Below are positions 1-5,456 of a stretch of 6,274 bases of DNA, piece by piece. This stretch comes from an uncultured Ruminococcus sp. (GTDB taxonomy: Bacteria > Bacillota > Clostridia > Oscillospirales > Acutalibacteraceae). Numbering within the stretch: position 1 is the stretch's first letter; each line of letters begins with the position of its first letter. The stretch spans positions 1-6,274 of the forward strand of contig CACYDB010000109.1 of the NCBI GenBank assembly GCA_902773035.1. The letters run 5' to 3'. The position numbers were made by a program, and so were the translations under genes. A model generated the notes under the pieces. The model made no database searches and was not told the DNA's origin. It was given only the letters and a program-made list of their open reading frames with translations.

Positions 1-1302
1 AATTGCGCCCCGTCAGAGCTCCCCTCGATTATCATTCACAGATCAGTCGTGCTGATAGCCTTCATCTTCGTCGCCGTAGTGATTATGCTCTATATTCAGG
101 GCGCCCTGCGCCGCAGGCACCAGAAGCTTGAACGCGAGATGATTCGCGCTGAGGAAAGCAACAAGGCTAAGAGCCGCTTCCTGTTCAGCATAACTCACGA
201 TATCCGAACCCCGATGAACGCTATTCTCGGCTACACTCACCTCATTAAGCAGGAGAAGAACGTTCCCAATCAGGTCTATGAATACACCGACAAGATCGAC
301 GAGTCGGGTAAGCACCTGCTCTCGCTGATCGACAACATCCTCGAAATGAGCCGCATTGAGTACGGCACCCTCGAGCTCAAGCCCGAGAAGGCTAATATGC
401 GCGCGACAGTTATGACGGCTTACGAAATGCTCAAGCCCTCTATGGACGAGAAGAAAATCAACTACACTCTTAACGACAGCGAGATCAGCGACGAGTGGAC
501 GTACTTTGACGTTCACCACGTAACGAGGGTTATCCTCAACCTGCTCAGCAACGCCTATAAATTCACCAAGACCGGCGGCAAGGTCAGCCTTACGGCGAAA
601 TCAACCGTAATCGGCGGCAGGGCTGACTACGAGATACACGTCAAGGACAACGGCATCGGAATGTCGAAGGAGTTTGTCCGTAATGTATTCGAGGCGTTCT
701 CGAGAGAGCGCTCCTCAACCGTCAGTCAGATCCAGGGCACAGGTCTCGGAATGGCGATCTCAAAGACGATCGTTGAGAAAATGGGCGGCGATATCAAGGT
801 GTACACCGAGCAGGATAAGGGCACTGAGTTTGTTATCAAGCTCAGCTTTGAGCTTTGCGAAGCGCCGTTTGAGGACAAGTCAGAGTCAGGCGGTAATGAA
901 GCGAGAGTTGACTTCACGGGCAAAAAGCTCCTGCTCGCCGAGGATATGGTAGTTAATCAGAAGCTCGCGCGTAAAATGCTCGAGCCGCTGGGAGTCAGCG
1001 TAGACGTCGCGGAGAACGGCATTGAGGCTATCAAGCTGCTCGAAGCTAACGGCGGCGACTACGACGCTGTATTGATGGACATTCAGATGCCCGTTATGGA
1101 CGGTTACGAAGCCGCGCGCAACATCAGGAAGAATAAGAATCCGAAGATTGCGGGAATCCCCATCATCGCCGTAACGGCAAACGCCTTTGAGGAGGACGTT
1201 AAGCGCGCCGAGGAGGCAGGCATAGAACGCTACATCTCAAAGCCCGTTGATCCCGACAAGCTGCGTGAAATATTTACTACTCTTTTCCCCGTTACTCCTT
1301 GA
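1..1302 (+). CDS. Hybrid sensor histidine kinase with C-terminal receiver domain (5' end missing)
   Basis: Membrane-bound two-component kinase that autophosphorylates on His and passes the phosphoryl group to its own receiver Asp. The frame is open from base 1 to TGA at 1300-1302 (433 residues visible), so the true start lies upstream; a GTG at 49 falls inside the transmembrane helix and is not a credible start. Counting from base 1: residues 1-14 are probably the end of an extracellular sensor; about 15-36 is a transmembrane helix followed by an Arg-rich stop; 37-60 looks like a coiled coil; HisKA carries ITHDIRTP with phospho-acceptor His66; HATPase_c has the N box (Asn184), DNGIGM from Asp216 and GTGLGM from Gly246; the receiver (about 308-425) has acidic residues Glu314/Asp315, phospho-acceptor Asp360 in LMDIQMP, Thr392 and Lys414. 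All catalytic residues are present. No HPt or DNA-binding domain follows, so the downstream partner must be encoded elsewhere. Its proximity to c-di-GMP genes suggests, but does not prove, a link. Confidence 0.95.
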   Translation, partial: NCAPSELPSIIIHRSVVLIAFIFVAVVIMLYIQGALRRRHQKLEREMIRAEESNKAKSRFLFSITHDIRTPMNAILGYTHLIKQEKNVPNQVYEYTDKIDESGKHLLSLIDNILEMSRIEYGTLELKPEKANMRATVMTAYEMLKPSMDEKKINYTLNDSEISDEWTYFDVHHVTRVILNLLSNAYKFTKTGGKVSLTAKSTVIGGRADYEIHVKDNGIGMSKEFVRNVFEAFSRERSSTVSQIQGTGLGMAISKTIVEKMGGDIKVYTEQDKGTEFVIKLSFELCEAPFEDKSESGGNEARVDFTGKKLLLAEDMVVNQKLARKMLEPLGVSVDVAENGIEAIKLLEANGGDYDAVLMDIQMPVMDGYEAARNIRKNKNPKIAGIPIIAVTANAFEEDVKRAEEAGIERYISKPVDPDKLREIFTTLFPVTP

Positions 1303-1327
1303 TTATTAAAACTCATTGGTATATAAT
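1299..1327 (+). promoter_or_regulatory. Predicted sigma-A-type promoter of the diguanylate cyclase gene
   Basis: TTGATT (1299-1304) and a perfect TATAAT (1322-1327) are separated by exactly 17 bases. Transcription would begin near 1334, giving a leader of about 50 bases. The -35 box overlaps the TGA stop of the kinase gene. No terminator hairpin is visible between the two genes, so read-through from the kinase could also contribute. Confidence 0.7.
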
Positions 1328-1383
1328 ATAGTTTAAAGCGAAAAACCAGCCAACAATATCCACTTACGAGAGGCTATTATATA

Positions 1384-2727
1384 ATGAAGAAAAAGAAATT
1401 CGGAGAACGCTCGGGCTACATTATGATAGTATCGATCTTCTTGATCGTGCTCAATATCGTGCTCGGCGTATTCCTGATCAATCGCTCGCAAAAAGCGATT
1501 ATCACTCAGATCGAGGGCAGAATGCTCGACATCACCAATACCGCCGCGGCTATGCTCGACGGCGATAAGCTCAAAAATTTAACAAAGGACGACTACTATT
1601 CAAAGGACTATCAGGACGCTATCAAGACTCTGGCGGTCTTTCAGGAGCATATCAAGCTTGAGTACATCTACTGTATTCAGCAGAAGTCCGAAAAGGAATT
1701 TGTATTTTCCGTTGACCCGACCGAAGATGATCCCGGAGAGTTCGGCTCCCCCATCGTCTTTACCGAGGCTCTCTATAACGCGAGCAAGGGTCACGCCGAT
1801 GTTGACAAGCAGGCTTACGCTGACGAATGGGGCGTATTCTACAGCGCGTACAGCCCTGTCTTTGACTCAGACGGTAACGTAGCTATTATAGTCGCCGTTG
1901 ATTTCAGCTCCGACTGGTATGACGAGCAGGTATTCGCGCTTGTACGCACGGTTCTGATCATCTGCGCCGTATCGCTGCTGCTCGGCGGACTGATCGTGTT
2001 CCTCATAACTCAGCACACTCACAGGCGTAACCGACGTCTTTACGCTCAGCTCAACTCCCTCGCGGACAACATCGAGAACCTCGTCGGTGAAGTCAGCGCC
2101 ACCACTCACGCCAAGCTGAGTCACCATTTCAGCAATCCGTCCGACTCGCGCGGTAACGAAATCAAGGATCTCAGCCACAAGATCAACACAATGCAGGACA
2201 GCCTCCTGCTTGAAATCGAGAGCGTTCACCGCCTCGCCTACATTGACGCGCTGACGGCTGTCGGAAACACCGCGGCGTATATAGACAGAACAAATAAGAT
2301 CAACGATCAGATCAAGGACGGCACGGCTGATTTCAGCGTAATTGTGTTCGACCTCAACGGCTTGAAGCAGATCAACGACCGCTACGGTCACGAACTCGGC
2401 GACAAGGCGCTTATGGATACGGCGGACGTTATCAGCAAGGTATTCCTCAAGGAGAATGTTTACCGCATAGGCGGCGATGAATTTTTGGTAATTCTCCCCC
2501 ACTCCGATGAGGATAAAATCAAAAAGCTTTTCGGGATATTAGACGAGGAGCTCGAGGCTGAAAACAAGAAGGAAAAATTCCCCCTCTACATCTCCAAGGG
2601 CTATTCAATATACGAGAAGGGTAAGGACAGCGAATTCAAAAATGTATCGCACAGGGCTGACGTCAATATGTACAGGGACAAGGACAACTTCTACAAAACC
2701 CACACAGAAATTGAAAGAAGAGTTTAA
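1384..2727 (+). CDS. Membrane diguanylate cyclase: Cache-like sensor, HAMP-like linker, GGDEF domain
   Basis: Predicted to make cyclic-di-GMP from two GTP at the inner face of the membrane in response to an extracellular signal. The 447 residues hold: a Lys-rich N-terminus, TM1 (about 12-33), an extracellular region (about 40-180) of Cache-like style, TM2 (about 187-209), a HAMP-like segment (about 212-275, with GNEIKDLSHKINTM), and GGDEF (about 283-437). Active-site features are intact: DALT at 288-291, metal-binding Asp323 in FDLNGLKQIND, and the signature GGDEF at 363-367. The C-terminal part keeps the ISKGYSIY and ADVNMYRDK signatures. The usual inhibitory RxxD, expected nine residues before GGDEF, reads FLKE, so product inhibition at the canonical I-site is probably absent. 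ATG 1384 is chosen because GAGAGG (1368-1373) lies 10 bases upstream and the Lys-rich N-terminus precedes TM1. The sensor region resembles that of the convergent HD-GYP gene. The cyclase call is firm; the sensor's ligand is unknown. Confidence 0.94.
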   Translation: MKKKKFGERSGYIMIVSIFLIVLNIVLGVFLINRSQKAIITQIEGRMLDITNTAAAMLDGDKLKNLTKDDYYSKDYQDAIKTLAVFQEHIKLEYIYCIQQKSEKEFVFSVDPTEDDPGEFGSPIVFTEALYNASKGHADVDKQAYADEWGVFYSAYSPVFDSDGNVAIIVAVDFSSDWYDEQVFALVRTVLIICAVSLLLGGLIVFLITQHTHRRNRRLYAQLNSLADNIENLVGEVSATTHAKLSHHFSNPSDSRGNEIKDLSHKINTMQDSLLLEIESVHRLAYIDALTAVGNTAAYIDRTNKINDQIKDGTADFSVIVFDLNGLKQINDRYGHELGDKALMDTADVISKVFLKENVYRIGGDEFLVILPHSDEDKIKKLFGILDEELEAENKKEKFPLYISKGYSIYEKGKDSEFKNVSHRADVNMYRDKDNFYKTHTEIERRV

Positions 2728-2755
2728 AAAAAGGACTGCGTCGCAGTCCTTTTTT
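2726..2755 (+). terminator. Intrinsic terminator of the diguanylate cyclase gene (bidirectional form)
   Basis: A perfect 7-bp stem GGACTGC (2733-2739) / GCAGTCC (2743-2749) with a 3-base loop is followed by six T (2750-2755) and preceded by seven A (2726-2732), so it could work on either strand. The A tract begins inside the TAA stop codon (2725-2727), so the stem starts only 5 bases after the gene. Confidence 0.93.
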
Positions 2756-2789
2756 AGTTCATAGCTGTAAGTTGTAAGTGGTAAGTTTA

Positions 2790-2859
2790 TGTCGGGTAGA
2801 TAGCTTGCTATAAAAATAAACTCCCGTTCCCGACAGAATTAATATATCGCTTCGCGATA
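2790..2859. repeat. Two internal hairpins inside the MITE-like element
   Basis: TGTCGGG (2790-2796) is the reverse complement of CCCGACA (2829-2835), enclosing a small palindrome ATAGCTTGCTAT (2800-2811). Just downstream TATCGC (2845-2850) pairs with GCGATA (2854-2859) across a TTC loop. They suggest a structured transcript or single-stranded form of the element. Confidence 0.6.
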
Positions 2860-2920
2860 GCGAAACACTAATATGGTCGGAAAACGAACGCTCCTCAAAG
2901 AAAAAGATTTCTCCGCGACA

Positions 2921-2962
2921 ACAACTTACAACTTATCACTTACAACTTACAACTCACAACTA
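2921..2962. repeat. Tandem heptamer array, six units of ACAACTT type
   Basis: Six consecutive 7-base units run from 2921: ACAACTT, ACAACTT, ATCACTT, ACAACTT, ACAACTC, ACAACTA. Three are identical and the others differ at one or two positions. This array forms the right arm of the inverted repeat. The left arm (2764-2784) holds three inverted units: GCTGTAA, GTTGTAA, GTGGTAA. Confidence 0.85.
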
Positions 2963-2964
2963 AT

Positions 2965-2988
2965 AAAAAGCTCCCGAGGGAGCTTTTT
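2965..2988 (-). terminator. Intrinsic terminator of the HD-GYP gene (bidirectional form)
   Basis: GCTCCC (2970-2975) and GGGAGC (2978-2983) form a stem, in practice a 5-bp GC-rich helix with a CGAG tetraloop. It is flanked by AAAAA (2965-2969) and TTTTT (2984-2988), so it can act on both strands. On the minus strand it begins 5 bases after the stop codon of the HD-GYP gene. Confidence 0.92.
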
Positions 2989-2993
2989 ATCAT

Positions 2994-5117
2994 TTATATC
3001 TCCATATTCATCTTCTGAACGCGTCTTACCTCGTCCTCGGCGTCGAGGAAGGCTTTGACTACGAGCGGGTCAAAGTGAGAGCCTGAGCCCTCGCGGATAA
3101 TGTCAAACGCCTTATCTACAGGGAAGGGCTCCTTGTAGCTGCGTCGCGATACGAGCGCGTCGAATACGTCCGCTACCGCCATGATCCTCGCTGAGAGCGG
3201 AATTTCCTCTCCCTTGAGTCCCTTGGGATAGCCCTTGCCGTTCCACTTCTCGTGGTGATAAGCCGCGAGGTTTTTAGCCTCGTTGAGATAACCCGACTCC
3301 TCGCCTACCGTGTCGATAGCCTTGGCGATAATATCTCCGCCCGCTGTGGTATGAGCCTGCATCTCGCGGAATTCTTCATCCGTAAGCTTGCCCGGCTTAT
3401 TGAGGATCACGTCGGAAACCTTGATTTTGCCTACGTCGTGAAGCGGAGCTGAGTTTATGACCTCGTTGATAAAGTCGTCGGTGAGCTCATCGGCGTAAAT
3501 GCCCTCGCGCTTCATCTGGCGCATAATGATCTCGCAGTACGCCGCGGTCTTGCGAACGTGGTCGCCTGTGCACTGGTCACGGCTTTCGACCATATCGGCA
3601 AGTACGAGGATAAGTCCGTTTTGCAGACGGGTGATCTGCTCATTCTTCTGCTCGACCTCGTTGATGAAGCGTACCGTATCGGTTGACGTCCTGCAGAACG
3701 CGTCGTACAGGTATTCAAGCTCGTCGCCTGTTTTAATTCTCAGCCGTTTAAGGCTCTTTAAGCTGACCTCACGCGCGAGGGGCGTGTCGTAGGTGAAGCG
3801 GTCAGCCGCGTCGGCGATCCTGTTGATAGGCGAAACGATGTTGCGCTCGGCAAGCCATACGGCGTAGGTACGGATTACTATGAGCACTCCGATGAACAGC
3901 GAGATGATCCTCGCGAGGTACGAGATTTCCTCGGAGCTGAGCTCTGACATCGACATATCAACGCCCGCGTAGCACAGCGTATTGCCGCTGTCGTCGCGAA
4001 CAGCCTTATAAACCGAGAGAATCCAGCCGTACTGGTTATTGGTGATATCCATCGGCATATCCTCGCCCTTGAGCAGCAGGTCCTTATATTTCTGAATCGT
4101 CGTATCGTAGGGGATTACCTCGCCCGGATTATTGGCGGCGATGTACTCGGTATCCAAATCAAAGATGACGTGGGTTCCGTCCTCCTCGATACGATAAACG
4201 TAGATGTATTTTATCTCGGGGCACGAATCGCTGACGGACTGCATAAGCTCCTCTGTCTCGAGATAGCCCTCTGCCTTCTCCCCTTTTTCCATATATTCAA
4301 AGATTTTTGAGCCGTCGATATGGGCGGCGATTACGGAACTCGCCTGCTGAGCCTGCTTTGTATACTCCGCGATGGTCGAGTTATGATACTGCACGACGCT
4401 GATGGCGATTGATGAAGCGGCTACGAGCGTGAGCGACGTCATAAACAGGAGCGTAACCTTGAGCCTCAGCGATAAACGCTTACGGCTGTTCTTTTCCTGC
4501 CTGTTGAAAACCGAGATGTAGTACCAGTTCTTTTGCTTCATACTGTCAACAAGCTTTGCGGGCAGGAGCTTGTAAATCGTGAGAGCGATCACGGTGACGA
4601 CCGCCTTATCCATTAAATCGACAAGGATAGTCGTGATCATATTCGACGCGAAATAGCCGATATGTATCGCTCCGTCGAGCGACGCGGCTAGGTCTACCGC
4701 GAAGCCCTCGCCGAAGTCCATTCCGTAAATGAGCCACGTAAGCATACCGCCGATTCCTCCGCCGAGAAGCGCGAAGGTACCTATCGCGGCAAGTATGGCT
4801 CCGATGTTAAGCCTGCGCAGTCTGTGGGCGAAAGATACCGCCGCGACAGCTATAAATATGGTGATGACCGAATAGTATATTGAGTCGCTGTTGAAAACAG
4901 CGTTGACTACGTTAGACAAAAATCCGACGGTTACGCAGGGGATATATCCGCCGAGCAAGGCTGATAGGATCGTGCCGATGTTGTCGATAAACAGCGGCAG
5001 ACCTAAAAGGTCGTTTAGTCTCGCGCCGAAGAAGTTGAGCAGTACGCATATAATTATAATGTTGAAAAGCGACAGCCACTTCCAGCCCTGCTTTTGTTTT
5101 TTGTCAAGCCTCGTCAT
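2994..5117 (-). CDS. Membrane HD-GYP phosphodiesterase with multi-spanning N-terminal domain and Cache-like sensor
   Basis: Predicted to hydrolyse cyclic-di-GMP in the cytoplasm under control of membrane and extracellular sensing. The 707 residues hold: about six hydrophobic segments (14-185) whose LPLFIDNIGTI...GFLSN pattern recalls ECF-transporter S components or related sensory membrane domains; a basic linker (190-217); TM (about 218-243); an extracellular Cache-like region (about 245-395); TM (about 402-424); HAMP (about 425-480); a short coiled coil; and HD-GYP (about 500-695). Metal-site residues look complete: His520, His560-Asp561, His589, His621-His622 and Asp650; the GYP signature reads HHEKWNGKGYP (621-631). 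Domain and residues support an active enzyme; substrate specificity (c-di-GMP versus another dinucleotide) is family inference. ATG at 5115-5117 is supported by an AGGGGGTG-type Shine-Dalgarno (5126-5133) about 9 bases upstream. It converges on the diguanylate cyclase and is divergent from the secreted repeat protein. Confidence 0.93.
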   Translation of the reverse strand: MTRLDKKQKQGWKWLSLFNIIIICVLLNFFGARLNDLLGLPLFIDNIGTILSALLGGYIPCVTVGFLSNVVNAVFNSDSIYYSVITIFIAVAAVSFAHRLRRLNIGAILAAIGTFALLGGGIGGMLTWLIYGMDFGEGFAVDLAASLDGAIHIGYFASNMITTILVDLMDKAVVTVIALTIYKLLPAKLVDSMKQKNWYYISVFNRQEKNSRKRLSLRLKVTLLFMTSLTLVAASSIAISVVQYHNSTIAEYTKQAQQASSVIAAHIDGSKIFEYMEKGEKAEGYLETEELMQSVSDSCPEIKYIYVYRIEEDGTHVIFDLDTEYIAANNPGEVIPYDTTIQKYKDLLLKGEDMPMDITNNQYGWILSVYKAVRDDSGNTLCYAGVDMSMSELSSEEISYLARIISLFIGVLIVIRTYAVWLAERNIVSPINRIADAADRFTYDTPLAREVSLKSLKRLRIKTGDELEYLYDAFCRTSTDTVRFINEVEQKNEQITRLQNGLILVLADMVESRDQCTGDHVRKTAAYCEIIMRQMKREGIYADELTDDFINEVINSAPLHDVGKIKVSDVILNKPGKLTDEEFREMQAHTTAGGDIIAKAIDTVGEESGYLNEAKNLAAYHHEKWNGKGYPKGLKGEEIPLSARIMAVADVFDALVSRRSYKEPFPVDKAFDIIREGSGSHFDPLVVKAFLDAEDEVRRVQKMNMEI

Positions 5118-5156
5118 ATTCAGGTCACCCCCTTGTACATATTATTCTACCACTCT

Positions 5157-5185
5157 ATTATATTGCATAAAAGCAAAAAATACAA
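5157..5185 (-). promoter_or_regulatory. Predicted promoter of the HD-GYP gene
   Basis: Read on the minus strand, a perfect TATAAT (forward 5157-5162) lies 17 bases downstream of a weak -35, TTGTAT (forward 5180-5185). Transcription would start near 5150, leaving a leader of about 33 bases with the Shine-Dalgarno site. The weak -35 would fit dependence on an activator, which is speculation. Confidence 0.55.
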
Positions 5186-5250
5186 GGGTTTTTTGTGAAT
5201 TATTTATGCACTTAAACGAAAAAAATTCTTAACGAGAATAAAAACCACCC

Positions 5251-5268
5251 CGTCCGAGCCTTCGGACG
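5251..5268. other. Perfect 7-bp hairpin in the divergent intergenic region
   Basis: CGTCCGA (5251-5257) pairs with TCGGACG (5262-5268) around a GCCT tetraloop. No T tract follows on the plus strand. On the minus strand a TTTTT run occurs only after a GGGTGG spacer, so it is a poor terminator in either direction. It lies upstream of both predicted transcription starts and could be an operator or remnant of an older terminator. Confidence 0.5.
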
Positions 5269-5288
5269 ATCAGTATACTTTAAGAACC

Positions 5289-5331
5289 GTGTTTGACAAC
5301 CGTTTAACCCTTTGCTCGAAAATTGTCACAC
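5289..5331. promoter_or_regulatory. Imperfect inverted repeat GTGTttGACAA ... TTGTCACAC, possible operator
   Basis: The left half GTGT-TT-GACAA (5289-5299) matches the reverse complement of TTGTCACAC (5323-5331) over nine positions, with two extra bases in the left half. The halves lie about 34 bases apart centre to centre, near three DNA turns, upstream of the predicted promoter of the secreted protein gene. A binding site for a regulator is possible; chance is also plausible in AT-rich DNA. Confidence 0.25.
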
Positions 5332-5383
5332 TGTTTTATTGTTTTTTATATATAAAAATCGCATTATAATTCTTTAAAATATG

Positions 5384-5412
5384 TTGAAAACTACGCATTA
5401 ATATGGTAATAT
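5384..5412 (+). promoter_or_regulatory. Predicted promoter of the secreted repeat protein gene
   Basis: TTGAAA (5384-5389) is followed after 17 bases by TAATAT (5407-5412), with an extended -10 TG at 5404-5405. Transcription would start near 5419, giving a short leader with the strong Shine-Dalgarno. An alternative is TTGTCA (5323-5328) with TATATA (5347-5352) at 18 bases; the region has several AT-rich -10 look-alikes, so the choice is tentative. Confidence 0.45.
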
Positions 5413-5456
5413 ACTAAAGTAAATTATAATATGCAATTATATAGGGAGGAAAAGCT

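Larger units (their letters stand above)
2754..2963. mobile_element. MITE-like non-coding element with long inverted repeats
   Basis: The ends form an inverted repeat: 2754-2787 pairs with 2930-2963 at 29 of 34 positions, including a 25-position inner arm (2763-2787 with 2930-2954) with 23 matches. The outer ends read TTAGTT and AACTAA, so a TA dinucleotide lies symmetrically at 2755-2756 and 2961-2962, which could be a TA target duplication or simply part of the repeat. The interior has no convincing gene and contains smaller hairpins. A short non-autonomous element between two terminators fits the MITE pattern, but no transposase is present and other copies cannot be checked from one window. 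An alternative is a locally generated structured repeat. Confidence 0.55.
5118..5456. promoter_or_regulatory. Divergent intergenic region between HD-GYP and secreted protein genes
   Basis: This 339-base AT-rich stretch holds no gene that I can support. It contains the outward-facing promoters listed separately, a 7-bp hairpin (5251-5268) and an imperfect inverted repeat (5289-5331). A perfect TTGACA at 5293-5298 has no matching -10 box. No c-di-GMP riboswitch motif is recognisable in either leader. Confidence 0.7.

Noticed and set aside
43..519. A 158-residue reading frame antisense to the kinase
   Set aside because: It lies opposite the conserved HisKA/HATPase coding sequence and shows no family features.
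49..1302. GTG at 49 as the start of the histidine kinase
   Set aside because: The frame is open to base 1, the codon is within the transmembrane helix, and no Shine-Dalgarno lies before it.
1867..2502. A 211-residue reading frame antisense to the diguanylate cyclase
   Set aside because: It mirrors the codons of a clear GGDEF gene, has no recognisable domain and no convincing ribosome site; it is a codon-bias shadow.
2921..2962. Heptamer array as a CRISPR
   Set aside because: The units are 7 bases with no spacers and no cas genes nearby.
2873..3058. A 61-residue plus-strand reading frame in the convergent gap
   Set aside because: It runs through the heptamer array, a terminator and the 3' end of the HD-GYP gene; its Thr/Tyr/Asn/Ser-rich sequence is translated repeat.
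5293..5298. Perfect TTGACA as a -35 box
   Set aside because: No -10-like hexamer occurs 16-18 bases downstream on the plus strand.
5118..5456. A c-di-GMP riboswitch in the leader of the secreted protein or HD-GYP gene
   Set aside because: The leaders predicted from the promoters are under 40 bases and the conserved GEMM-type core is not visible in the region.
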